Assembly (NCBI RefSeq): GCF_030068445.1
Contig: NZ_JAQPOK010000109.1
Span: forward strand, 1-64,000
Length of the DNA stretch: 64,000 bases
DNA from: Roseofilum halophilum BLCC-M91
GTDB lineage: Bacteria > Cyanobacteriota > Cyanobacteriia > Cyanobacteriales > Desertifilaceae
Direction: 5' to 3'
Shown here: one piece after another, positions 38,914 through 47,747 of the stretch
How positions within the stretch are numbered: the stretch's first letter is position 1
Layout: each line of letters opens with the position of its first letter
The notes under the pieces: model-generated
The model's input: the letters and a program-made list of their open reading frames with translations, nothing else
What the model was told of the DNA's origin: nothing
Database searches by the model: none
Position numbers and translations under genes: made by a program

Positions 38914-41076
38914 CTACTGAGGACAAGAAGCCAGGAGATAGCGATTCTTCCCCTGTAGTTTGGCTTGGTACATGGCTTGATCCGCCGATTTGATCAGTGC
39001 TTCAAGAGTTTTGCCATCTTGAGGATAGACACTAATCCCCAAACTTAGCGTAATCTTAAGATCCTCTCCGTTCAGCATCAGGGGTTGAGTAACAGCCAAG
39101 ATGATTTTTTCGGCGACTCGAATGGCTATGGATGGATTGGGAATTTGAGGTAACAGCACCGTAAATTCATCTCCTCCGAGTCGAGCAACGGTATCGCTAC
39201 CGCGCAAACAATGGGTGAGCCGTTGAGCAACTTCCTTAATCACCAGATCTCCCATATCATGGCCAAACGTATCGTTAATCTGCTTAAAGCCGTCTAAATC
39301 GAGGAAGAAAGTGGCCAGCATGGTTTCATTGGCTTGGGCATAAACGAGAGCTTCTTGCAGTTTTTCTTCAAACAACTTGCGATTGGCTAAACCGGTGAGT
39401 ACATCATGATTGGCCATATGTCGCATCTGGTCTTCTGAGAGTTTCAGTTCCGCATTGTGACGTTTGAGATCTTCGGCTAACCGTTGCAGTTCAGCTTCCC
39501 GTTCTTTTTGCTGGGTAATATCTCGGATCACACCCACCAAAAATAAATTCCCCCCAGCATCCTGATGAAGCGATCGCTTGGTCTCGATGACTCGGTGAAT
39601 TCCCCCAGCATCCGTAAATTCTTCTTCTTGCTGGGTGCTTTCCTGAGTCAGAAACAAGCTCTCATCTTGTTGCCAAAATTGTTCGGCTTCTTCAGTAGCA
39701 AACAAATCATAATCCGATTTGTCCATTAACATTTCTAAAGGATAGCCCACTAACCGGGAGTAGGCTTGGTTTAAGACAATCCACCGATGATTTTGATCTT
39801 TAACAAAAATCGGATCGGGAATGCTGTTAATAATGCCCTGGAGTAATTCTGTAGAGCGTTTGAATTCTCCTTCTTGATGGGCAAAGTGAATTAAAATCAT
39901 CAGGGCCGAGCCAGTAAATCCGAATATAGGAGGAATGAGGGGAAACCACCAGCGAGAGATAAACAGGACATAGCTGGTCAGGCCTAGACTTCCTAGGGTA
40001 ATTCCTGAACTGACCATTAACTGGGAGGGGTCTCTTAACTTCCAAGCCAGAATAGAGCCTAATGCTGACCAGGCGAAAATCCACAGAGCTTCAATGGGAT
40101 CGGGTAAGGTTTTGATCGGAGTTTGTTCCCCAGTGGCCAGATCTAAAATAAAGCTAATGAAATTGGCTTGAGCTTCGACACCGGGAACCTCATCGGGATT
40201 ACTGTAGGGAATCGGTACAAAGTCTTTGAGGCTAACTGCGGTTGAGCCAATTAAAACAATGCGATCGCGAAATAAATTGGGGTCAACCCCTCCATTCAAA
40301 ACCTCAGAAACAGAAACCGTGGTGAAGGTATCGCGAGGGCCGCGAAAATCCGCTAAAAAAGGGTATCCACTGGCATCTGCATTCACATAGGCTCCATCAT
40401 TAGGCTCAAAGGGATAGAAGACTCTTTTGCCTAATTGTAAGTAGTCGGGATTGACAGATGCGGGTTCTTCTTCAATGTCGAACTGGTCTAGGTACTTCAG
40501 AGCGAGTTGTAGGGCAAAGCTTTTGTGAAGGGTGTCTGTATGTACATAGAGTAACCCTCGACGCACTGTCCCATCCACATCTAAGAGAACATTATTAAAC
40601 CCAACTTGGGTTTTAGGATCTAAGGCTGGAGGGGGGGGAATATTCGGTACGGTTTTATCGGCAACCCGCTCAATCCCTACTAGGTTAGGCAATTCTTTCA
40701 TCACCTGTTGTAATTGTTCGTAACCGGGATTGACGGGTAAATCTCGATATAAATCTAATCCAATGGCTTGAGGTTGGTTCTGGGCAATTGTTTCTAGGAG
40801 AGTCGCCAAGGTGCGATCGGGGATCGGCCATCCTAGGTTTTGTAAGTCTGGTTCATCAATACCGACAATCACAATCCGGTCATCTTTGGGTAAGGAAGGT
40901 CGAAGACGAACCAGGCTATCAAAGGCCATGAGTTCGATCGCCTGTAAGAGACCGAAAAATCGTAGCGTCAGAATTACTAGAGTAATTCCGGAAGCGGTAA
41001 AAACAACTCGATGTCGATCGGAAAAGCGTCGGGTGAGCCGATGCCAAAAAGCCTGTATGGAAGTTGGATATGACAC
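38914..41076 (-). CDS. CHASE2-PAS diguanylate cyclase
   Basis: A 720-residue membrane sensor. It has an N-terminal helix (about 27-47), an extracytoplasmic CHASE2 domain (about 50-320, with RIVIVGIDEPDL and RIVLIGSTAVSLKD), three helices (about 328-397), a PAS domain (410-520), a coiled link and a GGDEF domain (552-715). The active-site motif is intact (RLGGDEF, GGDEF at 634-638), and an I-site RGSD (625-628) sits five residues before it, so product inhibition by c-di-GMP is expected. No EAL domain is present. The protein should make c-di-GMP in response to an external cue; the ligand is unknown. Confidence 0.95.
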   Translation of the reverse strand: MSYPTSIQAFWHRLTRRFSDRHRVVFTASGITLVILTLRFFGLLQAIELMAFDSLVRLRPSLPKDDRIVIVGIDEPDLQNLGWPIPDRTLATLLETIAQNQPQAIGLDLYRDLPVNPGYEQLQQVMKELPNLVGIERVADKTVPNIPPPPALDPKTQVGFNNVLLDVDGTVRRGLLYVHTDTLHKSFALQLALKYLDQFDIEEEPASVNPDYLQLGKRVFYPFEPNDGAYVNADASGYPFLADFRGPRDTFTTVSVSEVLNGGVDPNLFRDRIVLIGSTAVSLKDFVPIPYSNPDEVPGVEAQANFISFILDLATGEQTPIKTLPDPIEALWIFAWSALGSILAWKLRDPSQLMVSSGITLGSLGLTSYVLFISRWWFPLIPPIFGFTGSALMILIHFAHQEGEFKRSTELLQGIINSIPDPIFVKDQNHRWIVLNQAYSRLVGYPLEMLMDKSDYDLFATEEAEQFWQQDESLFLTQESTQQEEEFTDAGGIHRVIETKRSLHQDAGGNLFLVGVIRDITQQKEREAELQRLAEDLKRHNAELKLSEDQMRHMANHDVLTGLANRKLFEEKLQEALVYAQANETMLATFFLDLDGFKQINDTFGHDMGDLVIKEVAQRLTHCLRGSDTVARLGGDEFTVLLPQIPNPSIAIRVAEKIILAVTQPLMLNGEDLKITLSLGISVYPQDGKTLEALIKSADQAMYQAKLQGKNRYLLASCPQ

Positions 41077-41178
41077 GGATCGGGTTTTGGGTTAGGAGAA
41101 AGGAGAGTAACCACAGAAAGAGGATGACATATCCTGTTCTTGTTCTTGATCGGAAAAAATAGATGCACAGAACTACAG

Positions 41179-41376
41179 TCAAAAAATCGGAGTGCAAAAT
41201 TTTTCACAGAAGGGGGTGAGGGTCATTTTGACTGATGAATGGGCGTTTACCTTCTCCAGGGATAGGTTTTGATCGAAGTCTTGATGTAAGAGTTGATCGA
41301 GATGAGCGATCGCACTGAAACCCATCGTTAAGGCGATCGCTTGCACAAAAACCCATCCCTTGAATTGTAAACCCAT
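41179..41376 (-). CDS. Possible small membrane protein
   Basis: A 65-codon frame from ATG 41376 (MGLQFKGWVFVQAIALTMG). It has one hydrophobic segment near the start (about 8-24) and a polar C-terminal half ending CEKFCTPIF with two cysteines. It contains HIP1-like octamers. No family or ribosome site is recognised; it may be a chance frame in the 393-base gap between the CHASE2 and VKOR genes. Confidence 0.3.
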   Translation of the reverse strand: MGLQFKGWVFVQAIALTMGFSAIAHLDQLLHQDFDQNLSLEKVNAHSSVKMTLTPFCEKFCTPIF

Positions 41377-41469
41377 GATCCTCGCCCCTCGCAACACTAT
41401 CGTATTCTGTTATATGGGCTTTTGCATTGTAAGACTGTGATGGTTTACCGATGGGTTGAGTGATTTGCA

Positions 41470-42378
41470 TCACTGTTGCCCAAAGTCACTCGGGCCCTGA
41501 TAATCGGATAATTCGGCTAATTCGTTGAGCGATCGCACTCCGGCATAGATTTGACCGTTTATTTCCCAACTGGGAAAGGCTTGAATTCCAGCCGCTTTGC
41601 ACTGTTCGACTTGGGAATTCACCCCATCGGCAGCACATTCAACATAATCGAGTTTAGCGGCTGCTTCTTTGCCCAACAATTGTTTTTGTTCATGGCAGTG
41701 GGGACACCAATACGCGCCATAGTTTTTGGCTCCAATCTCATTGAGATGGTCAATCAAAGCCAATTCAGCCGGCCCGGAGGTAGTGGTAATGGGGGGAACT
41801 GTTCCTGGAGCTGCGGTTGGATTATTCACACTGCCATAGACTCCTAGGGTCGCCACCAGGGTGACCATGGCTACCGTTAATCCGGTCAAGGCTAATTGGC
41901 CCATATCTTCCCAATCATGGCCGATCAGGGTGACTACAAATAGGGAGAGGGACAAGAGAGCCGAAAGCACACAGTAGGGACAAAAAGCTCCAATCGTGAA
42001 GGCCATGATATACATCAAATAGGCACTCCCCACGACCATTACCGTACTGGTAACGAACATCAGGAAACGAGTCCACTGGTCTAGGGTGGTTCGCACTTCC
42101 TTGTTTCGATCGGGATTAATCAATAAGGGGGCGATCGCCAACATCAGCATTCCGGCATAGCCAAAAAAGCCAAACAGGGTCAGAGGCAAGCCAAAAACCG
42201 TTGCATAGGCACTGCCCAAGACCTCTTTACAGCCATTGGTTGGGCAAACCGCTTCTGCGCTACCCAAAACCTCAGCCACGGTTAAAAATGCCGTTTCGAT
42301 CGCCCCAAGAGTGGCGATGGCGGCCGTAATGGGTCGAGACCAACGATGAATCCAGGGACTAGAACGCCTACGCCTCAT
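41470..42378 (-). CDS. VKOR-thioredoxin fusion (disulfide-forming protein)
   Basis: A 302-residue membrane protein that forms and relays disulfides in the periplasm or thylakoid lumen. The VKOR part (about 15-180) has the loop cysteines Cys45 and Cys50 (CPTNGC) and the active CxxC Cys133/Cys136 (FCPYC) in the quinone-facing helix. After a linker, a thioredoxin-like domain (about 203-300) carries Cys225/Cys228 (WCPHC). This matches cyanobacterial VKOR homologues and plant LTO1. Electrons pass from substrate to the Trx domain, to VKOR and then to quinone. The next gene upstream encodes a paralogue of only the thioredoxin part. Confidence 0.93.
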   Translation of the reverse strand: MRRRRSSPWIHRWSRPITAAIATLGAIETAFLTVAEVLGSAEAVCPTNGCKEVLGSAYATVFGLPLTLFGFFGYAGMLMLAIAPLLINPDRNKEVRTTLDQWTRFLMFVTSTVMVVGSAYLMYIMAFTIGAFCPYCVLSALLSLSLFVVTLIGHDWEDMGQLALTGLTVAMVTLVATLGVYGSVNNPTAAPGTVPPITTTSGPAELALIDHLNEIGAKNYGAYWCPHCHEQKQLLGKEAAAKLDYVECAADGVNSQVEQCKAAGIQAFPSWEINGQIYAGVRSLNELAELSDYQGPSDFGQQ

Positions 42379-42488
42379 AGCTTTATTTCTTTATTTAGTA
42401 ATAAACAATAGGGATATTTCTGATTGCAGCATAAAAATCTTCGGCTTGCCACCTGACAGGGCTTCAGAACCAGCCTATTTTTTGCTTG

Positions 42489-42980
42489 CTAAAACTCCTG
42501 TGAGCCTTGATATCCAGAGACTTCCGCCAACTGCTGTAAGGGCAAATTTCCTTCATATTTTTCCCCATCAATCACCCAAGTTGGATAAGCCCCAATTCCT
42601 GCCTGTTGACAGACTTGGGCTTGGGGCGTTGTTCTCCCTTCTGGAGAACATTCGATATAAACCGGCTCTGTTTCTTCCAGCAGGATTTGATTGACCGCTT
42701 CTTCCCCAAACCGCTCTTTTTGCAAATGGCAATGGGGACACCAGTAAGCCCCATACATTTTAGCGCCAATGTTCTGAAGATGTTGGGCTAGGGCTAAACT
42801 CGCTGGAGTCGAAGCCGTTTCGATGGGCGGACTTTGGGAGGGTGAGACTTGAGCTTGAGCGGGTGTGCTGATGGGGGAAGGATTAAGATTTCCCAGGAAG
42901 AATAATCCCCCCGTACCTAATCCTAGCCAGAAGAGGGAAAGGGTCAACCTTTTGGAAATCGATTTTTGGGAAGAGTTCAC
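42489..42980 (-). CDS. Membrane-anchored or exported thioredoxin-like protein, VKOR-Trx paralogue
   Basis: A 163-residue protein. An N-terminal hydrophobic segment (about 11-30) is a signal or anchor, followed by a Pro/Ser/Gln linker (33-58) and a thioredoxin-like domain (59-160) with Cys81/Cys84 in YGAYWCPHC. The domain is strongly similar to the C-terminal domain of the adjacent VKOR fusion (shared GAYWCPHCH, IGAK, AGI.A.P.W.I.G and SDYQG/SGYQG positions), indicating a duplication. It lies 110 bases upstream of the VKOR fusion on the same strand. It probably acts as an extra redox partner of VKOR. Confidence 0.87.
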   Translation of the reverse strand: MNSSQKSISKRLTLSLFWLGLGTGGLFFLGNLNPSPISTPAQAQVSPSQSPPIETASTPASLALAQHLQNIGAKMYGAYWCPHCHLQKERFGEEAVNQILLEETEPVYIECSPEGRTTPQAQVCQQAGIGAYPTWVIDGEKYEGNLPLQQLAEVSGYQGSQEF

Positions 42981-43063
42981 AGTTTTTCCTCCATTGATAA
43001 AGTTTTGATGGCTGTGGCCATGGACTGGGATTCAATCGGGGAAGTTTCCTGAAGGAAGGTTGT

Positions 43064-43873
43064 TCAGTTCGGGGTTAAACTCCGTTGGGCGGCTTCCACA
43101 AACTGGCTCACGCGGTTGGGATCGATGGGTTGTTCTATTTGGCCATGGCGTTTAAGGGTACTGGCAACAATGATGCCATCGGCATGGGGGAGCAGGTTAC
43201 TGATATTGTGCCAAGACGCTCCACTGCCAATAAATACGGGGGTTTCTGGGGCCAGTTGGCTGGCTAATTTCAGCTCTTCGATATCGGGGGGCGTTCCGGT
43301 TGTTGGCCCGGATAGGATTATGGCATCTGCCAAGCCTCGTTCTATGGTGTCTTTAATGGTAGCCGCAAGGGGTTGATGCCCTAGGGGGTGTGCATGTTTG
43401 ACGAGGACATCGGCTAGAATTTTTACGTCTGTTCCGAGTTCGCGCCGATAGCGTAAGAGTTCGTGCGCTTTGCCTTCGATTAAGCCTTGATCGGTTGCCA
43501 TTACGCCAGTCAGGACGTTGACGCGAATAAATGCTGAGTCGGTGCAGGAGGCGATCGCCAGGGCACTCTGAGCATCATTTCGCAACACATTCACCCCGAT
43601 GGGTAAGGTGACTAGGTTTTTGAGGCGATCGATAATCAGGCTCATGGCACTAACCACGGCCGGATCGACCCGATCTTTGGTGAAGGGAGCATCAAAGAAG
43701 TTTTCTACCATGATGCCATGGACTCCGCCGGATGCTAGAGCCGTGGCTTCTCGTTCGGCCCTAGCGATGACGGTTTGCAGGTTCGATCCCCACCGCGATG
43801 ACGTGGGTAGGGGGAGCAGATGAACCACACCAATAATGGGGTTTGAGGTTTGAAAAATCTTAGTTAAGTCCAC
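43064..43873 (-). CDS. btpA: BtpA-family photosystem I biogenesis protein
   Basis: A 269-residue protein from GTG 43873 (MDLTKIFQTSNPIIGVVHLLPLP). BtpA is required to stabilise PSI reaction-centre proteins in cyanobacteria. Conserved blocks are IGVVHLLPLPTSSRWG, GGVHGIMVENFFDAPF, VLRNDAQSALAIA and ADAIILSGPTTG; the fold is a TIM barrel. GTG 43873 is preferred to the upstream TTG 43912 because the family starts at this DL(F/Y/T)..F segment and GGAAAGAGA (43878-43886) is a fair ribosome site. A 68-codon upstream frame stops 10 bases inside this gene. Confidence 0.9.
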   Translation of the reverse strand: MDLTKIFQTSNPIIGVVHLLPLPTSSRWGSNLQTVIARAEREATALASGGVHGIMVENFFDAPFTKDRVDPAVVSAMSLIIDRLKNLVTLPIGVNVLRNDAQSALAIASCTDSAFIRVNVLTGVMATDQGLIEGKAHELLRYRRELGTDVKILADVLVKHAHPLGHQPLAATIKDTIERGLADAIILSGPTTGTPPDIEELKLASQLAPETPVFIGSGASWHNISNLLPHADGIIVASTLKRHGQIEQPIDPNRVSQFVEAAQRSLTPN

Positions 43874-44112
43874 CCGTTTTCTCTTTCCGGACTCATCAAC
43901 AACAACTCCCAATGGGCTTCTCCGATCGGGTTACTGCAACAGTTGTAAACGTTATGGGTTAGGAATCGCTCTTTCATAGGTTTAGGCCGGCTCGCAGGAA
44001 CAGATGGAAGAATAAGCCAAGAGTTGCTTTTTACCTGTGTTGGTAAGACAACACCGTATGATAATACCATAGGCTTGATCTGTGGGATTCAATCACGCAA
44101 GGGGATAGCTAT

Positions 44113-44739
44113 ATGCTCAGTTATCTGAGGGGAAGGGTTGACCAGGTTCAGAAGCGATCGCCAAATCGCGTCACGCTAGTTTTGGAGGTTCATGGACTCG
44201 GTTATGAGATCCAAGTGACTCGTCAATTAGCAGAAGCGGTTTCGGAGCATCAGGAGGGTGAGGTTCAGGTGTTTACTCATTTGATGATTCGGGAGGAGCA
44301 ACCCCTGTTGTATGGGTTTGCTTCCTCAGCAGAGCGGGATCTGTTTCGCCAGTTGGTGGGAGTCAGTGGTATTGGAGCGCAGTTGGCGATCGCCCTTTTG
44401 GATACCCTGGGACTGTCGGATTTGGTTCAGGCGATCGTTACCGGCAACATTAAACAGTTGGTACGCACTCCTGGGGTGGGCACTAAAACGGCCGAACGCA
44501 TTGCCCTAGAATTAAGAACCAAGTTATCCCAATGGCGCGATACCTCTGGAGTCACTCTACCGGTTTCTAGTACCATTCCTTCTGCTTTACAAGAAGATGT
44601 GGAAATGACCCTTCTCGCTTTAGGATATAACCAGGAAGAAATTGCCCAAGCTTTAGGTGCATTAAGTCAGAAACCTAATCTCATGAAAACAGAAGATCCG
44701 GAAGATTGGATCAGGGAAGCCATTAGTTGGTTAAGTTGA
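44113..44739 (+). CDS. ruvA: Holliday junction DNA helicase subunit RuvA
   Basis: A 208-residue protein that binds four-way junctions and directs RuvB for branch migration. Order: N-terminal OB fold (1-65, MLSYLRGRVDQV), two helix-hairpin-helix motifs (about 73-140; GVSGIGAQLAIALLD and TPGVGTKTAERIALEL) and a C-terminal UBA-like domain (about 160-208, LALGYNQEEIAQAL). Length is normal. ruvB and ruvC are not in the window; in cyanobacteria the genes are usually unlinked. It is followed on the same strand by a sulfotransferase gene 25 bases away. Confidence 0.96.
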   Translation: MLSYLRGRVDQVQKRSPNRVTLVLEVHGLGYEIQVTRQLAEAVSEHQEGEVQVFTHLMIREEQPLLYGFASSAERDLFRQLVGVSGIGAQLAIALLDTLGLSDLVQAIVTGNIKQLVRTPGVGTKTAERIALELRTKLSQWRDTSGVTLPVSSTIPSALQEDVEMTLLALGYNQEEIAQALGALSQKPNLMKTEDPEDWIREAISWLS

Positions 44740-44764
44740 AATTGATTTTTTAAGAGGTAATTCT

Positions 44765-45673
44765 ATGAATTCATCTGTTAAGTTACCTAATTTTTTGATC
44801 ATCGGTGTTCAGAAATCAGGCACAACTTCAATCTATCATTATTTAAAAGAACATCCTCAAGTCTACATGAGTCCTCGGAAAGAAACGAATTTTCTGTCTA
44901 AAGATCCGAATAAAGACCCCAAAGACAGACCGCCTTTACCCTCCCAGAAGAAACGAATTGATACATTTGAAAAGTATTGTGAGCTATTCCAAGATGTAAC
45001 GGATGAAATAGCTATTGGTGAAGCGTCTCCCAACTATATGGCTAACTATGAAATCGCAACCCAACAGATTAAGCGTTATATGCCGGATGCCAAGTTAATC
45101 GCTATTTTGAGAAATCCAGCCGATCGCGCCTATTCCGATTATCTGATGCATGTTCGCGATGCGATTGGCAAACCGAGAAAATTGTCCGAACAGATCGTTA
45201 AAAAAGGCAAGCAATCAGCCACTCTAAAAAAAGGGTTTTATGGAGAACATTTGAGCTATTTTTATGAAAATTTTGATCGGAACCAAATTCAGGTTTTTCT
45301 GTATGACGATTTACGCAAGGATTCCCAAGAATTAATGAGAAATATTTATCAATTTATTGGAGTAGATGAAAAGTATCAACCAGATACTTCTAAACGATCG
45401 CAAGTGGCTAAATTACCAAAAAACAAAAGCCTAAATCAAATCCTCAATACTCATAACCCCTTGCGAGAAACAACAGCTAAGATTTTAAATAGTCTATTTC
45501 CAGCAAGTGTTGTCCAATCCTTTCGCCAAAAGCTAATGGACTTAAACCAATCCCAGGAAAAGATCCCCCCTCTGTCAGATGAAGAACGCCAACAACTGAT
45601 TGAGTTTTATCGTGAAGATATTCTCAAGTTGCAAGAATTGATTAACCGTGACCTTTCTCATTGGCTCCTGTAG
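44765..45673 (+). CDS. PAPS-dependent sulfotransferase
   Basis: A 302-residue Sulfotransfer_1-like enzyme. The 5'-phosphosulfate loop is GVQKSGTTSIYHYL (14-27), and the 3'-phosphate site is in the LRNPADRAYSDYLMH segment (about 115-130). The Lys18/Thr20-Thr21 core is intact. It would move sulfate from PAPS to a sugar, lipid or exopolysaccharide hydroxyl; acceptor unknown. The gene starts 25 bases after ruvA. Lower GC and Lys-rich codons relative to neighbours hint at later acquisition, but this is only an impression. PAP made here would be removed by the CysQ-type enzyme at 9052. Confidence 0.9.
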   Translation: MNSSVKLPNFLIIGVQKSGTTSIYHYLKEHPQVYMSPRKETNFLSKDPNKDPKDRPPLPSQKKRIDTFEKYCELFQDVTDEIAIGEASPNYMANYEIATQQIKRYMPDAKLIAILRNPADRAYSDYLMHVRDAIGKPRKLSEQIVKKGKQSATLKKGFYGEHLSYFYENFDRNQIQVFLYDDLRKDSQELMRNIYQFIGVDEKYQPDTSKRSQVAKLPKNKSLNQILNTHNPLRETTAKILNSLFPASVVQSFRQKLMDLNQSQEKIPPLSDEERQQLIEFYREDILKLQELINRDLSHWLL

Positions 45674-45679
45674 TTGGAT

Positions 45680-45705
45680 GATTCGCTCAAGCGCTTGAGT
45701 GAATC
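45680..45705. promoter_or_regulatory. 26-bp near-perfect palindrome before rpsO
   Basis: GATTCGCTCAAGC (45680-45692) faces GCTTGAGTGAATC (45693-45705), with a single G:T-type mismatch and no loop. It lies 6 bases after the sulfotransferase stop and 63 bases before rpsO. No T-run follows, so it could be a protein-binding site or part of the rpsO leader rather than a simple terminator. Confidence 0.45.
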
Positions 45706-45768
45706 TCGAAATTTGTGTTATAGTGTAAAATTGCTGAATTTTGATGGATTACACCAAACGAATACCCT

Positions 45769-46038
45769 ATGAGTCTCACACAAACCCAAAAACATCAAAT
45801 AATGGCTGAGTACCAGGTTCACGAAACGGACACGGGTTCAGCAGATTTGCAAGTTGCTGTTTTAACTGAACGGATTAACCGTTTAAGCGCGCACTTAAAA
45901 TCGAATAAGAAGGATTACGCTTCCCAGCGAGGTCTGATGAAAATGATTGGCCAGCGCAAGCGTTTGTTAAGTTATATTAACAAGCAAGACAAGGATCGCT
46001 ACAAAGCGTTAATTAGTCGTTTGAGTATTCGAGGCTAG
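45769..46038 (+). CDS. rpsO: 30S ribosomal protein S15
   Basis: An 89-residue protein, full length. It has the four-helix S15 pattern: TQKHQIMAEYQVHETDTGSA, QVAVLTERINRLSAHLKSNKKD, and GLMKMIGQRKRLLSYINKQD. S15 binds the central domain of 16S rRNA early in 30S assembly. It is followed 10 bases later by the PAM68-family gene, so the two are probably co-transcribed. Upstream there is a palindrome at 45680 and a TATAGTG-type -10 candidate near 45719. Confidence 0.98.
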   Translation: MSLTQTQKHQIMAEYQVHETDTGSADLQVAVLTERINRLSAHLKSNKKDYASQRGLMKMIGQRKRLLSYINKQDKDRYKALISRLSIRG

Positions 46039-46048
46039 AGAATTGCCC

Positions 46049-46531
46049 ATGTCCCCTGAACCAGATCAAAAGGGTGGATCGGCTTCTAAGGAACGGTTGC
46101 CTTTTGAGCCGAAAACCAGTCGCAAAAAAAATAGCCCTACCCCTTCATCTTCCTCCCCAAAGGAGCCTAAGTCCTCTAAAGGGTCGAAGAAGCGAACCCC
46201 AATTCGTAAAGAAGACCGCGTGATTCCTGATGCAGTGAGTAAGCGGATGATTAGGCGTATGGCTTTGTTGTCTGGTATACCGACTGCCCTAGGTGTGTTA
46301 ACATTTGCGGCCAGTTATTGGATTTTGACCCAAACGGAGTTCGATTTACCCCATATTGCTGTGGTGTTGGTGAGTATGGGTTTCTTTGGACTGGGTGTCC
46401 TCGGTTTAAGTTATGGGGTACTCTCGGCCTCCTGGGATGAAAATCGGGTAGGGACGTTGCTCGGTTGGCAGGACTTTACCCAAAATTTAGGTAGAACGAT
46501 CGCCGCGTGGCGATCGGTCAAACAAGATTAA
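46049..46531 (+). CDS. PAM68-family photosystem assembly protein
   Basis: A 160-residue membrane protein from ATG 46049. A long polar, Lys/Ser/Pro-rich N-terminus (1-70) precedes two membrane helices (about 80-104 and 110-135, ending LGVLGLSYGVLSASWDE). This is the PAM68 pattern; plant PAM68 and the cyanobacterial homologue act in PSII assembly and pigment insertion into D1/CP47 precursors. It starts 10 bases after rpsO and is very probably co-transcribed, an arrangement seen in other cyanobacteria. Confidence 0.9.
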   Translation: MSPEPDQKGGSASKERLPFEPKTSRKKNSPTPSSSSPKEPKSSKGSKKRTPIRKEDRVIPDAVSKRMIRRMALLSGIPTALGVLTFAASYWILTQTEFDLPHIAVVLVSMGFFGLGVLGLSYGVLSASWDENRVGTLLGWQDFTQNLGRTIAAWRSVKQD

Positions 46532-46569
46532 GTATTGAAAATAACCTTATCGAATCAGGATAATCAACC

Positions 46570-47628
46570 ATGATTGTAGTAATGAAAAGCGGTACACCAA
46601 CCGCAGAGATCGACCGAGTGACTGATGAATTGGGCGCTTGGGGCCTGACACCGGAAAAAATTGTCGGCCAGCACAAGGTTGTCATTGGTTTAGTTGGGGA
46701 TACGGCAGATCTAGACCGGGAAAGAATTCAAGAATTGAGTCCTTGGATTGAATTAGTATTGCGCGTTGAACAACCCTTTAAGCGAGCCAGTCGCGAATAT
46801 CGCCATGGTCAAGCTTCGGATGTGGTGGTGTCTACGCCTCAAGGGGATGTTCCCTTTGGCGAAAATCATCCTTTGGTGGTGGTTGCCGGCCCTTGTTCGG
46901 TAGAGACAGAGGAGATGATTACTGAAACGGCCCTGCGGGTGAAGGCTGCTGGGGCGAAGTTCCTCCGGGGTGGCGCTTATAAACCGAGAACCTCTCCCTA
47001 TTCCTTCCAAGGCCATGGGGAAAGTGCCCTAGGACTCCTGGCCGCAGCACGGGAAAAGAGCGGCTTGGGAATTATTACGGAAATTATGGATACGGCGGAT
47101 CTGCCTGCGGTGGCTGAAGTGGCCGATGTGATTCAGATTGGGGCCAGAAATATGCAAAATTTTGCCCTGCTGAAGAAAGTTGGAGCGCAGGATAAGCCGG
47201 TTCTACTTAAGCGCGGCATGTCAGCGACAATTCAGGAATGGCTGATGGCGGCTGAGTATATTTTGGCGGAGGGCAATTCCCAGGTGATTTTGTGTGAGCG
47301 GGGAATTCGCACGTTTGACCGTAAGTATACTCGTAATACGTTGGATCTGTCGGTGGTTCCGGTGTTGCGGACGCTGACCCATTTGCCGGTGATGATTGAC
47401 CCGTCCCATGGTACGGGATGGTCTCAGTATGTACCAGCGATGGCGAAAGGGGCGATCGCCGTGGGAGCTGATTCTTTGATGATTGAAGTTCATCCTAACC
47501 CCTCGAAAGCCCTCTCGGATGGGCCCCAGTCCCTCACCCCCGATCAGTTCGATCAACTGATGAAGGAATTGGCGGCGATCGGTAAAACGGTCGATCGCTG
47601 GTCTATCCCGGAAACAGTCCTCGCCTAA
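46570..47628 (+). CDS. aroF: 3-Deoxy-7-phosphoheptulonate (DAHP) synthase, type I-beta
   Basis: A 352-residue first enzyme of the shikimate pathway; it condenses PEP and erythrose 4-phosphate. The N-terminal ferredoxin-like domain (about 1-70, [17 protein letters not shown]) is typical of the Thermotoga/I-beta class and is used for feedback control. The barrel has [29 protein letters not shown], the [10 protein letters not shown] segment and DPSHGTG, which hold the metal and PEP sites. Product aromatic precursors also feed the menaquinone/phylloquinone route in which MenC acts. A strong terminator follows at 47660. Confidence 0.96.
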   Translation: MIVVMKSGTPTAEIDRVTDELGAWGLTPEKIVGQHKVVIGLVGDTADLDRERIQELSPWIELVLRVEQPFKRASREYRHGQASDVVVSTPQGDVPFGENHPLVVVAGPCSVETEEMITETALRVKAAGAKFLRGGAYKPRTSPYSFQGHGESALGLLAAAREKSGLGIITEIMDTADLPAVAEVADVIQIGARNMQNFALLKKVGAQDKPVLLKRGMSATIQEWLMAAEYILAEGNSQVILCERGIRTFDRKYTRNTLDLSVVPVLRTLTHLPVMIDPSHGTGWSQYVPAMAKGAIAVGADSLMIEVHPNPSKALSDGPQSLTPDQFDQLMKELAAIGKTVDRWSIPETVLA

Positions 47629-47659
47629 AGCCTTCAGCACCGATCGAGAGATCGAGATT

Positions 47660-47690
47660 GGGTAGGGTGGTTTTCCATCCTACCCTTTTT
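47660..47690 (+). terminator. Rho-independent terminator of the DAHP synthase gene
   Basis: GGGTAGGGTGG (47660-47670), loop TTTT, CCATCCTACCC (47675-47685) and TTTTT. The 11-bp stem has one G:T pair. Confidence 0.9.
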
Positions 47691-47747
47691 AGTGAAATAA
47701 ACTATAATTAAAAATGAAAGTAATAATAGTTTGGGTTATTATTCACC

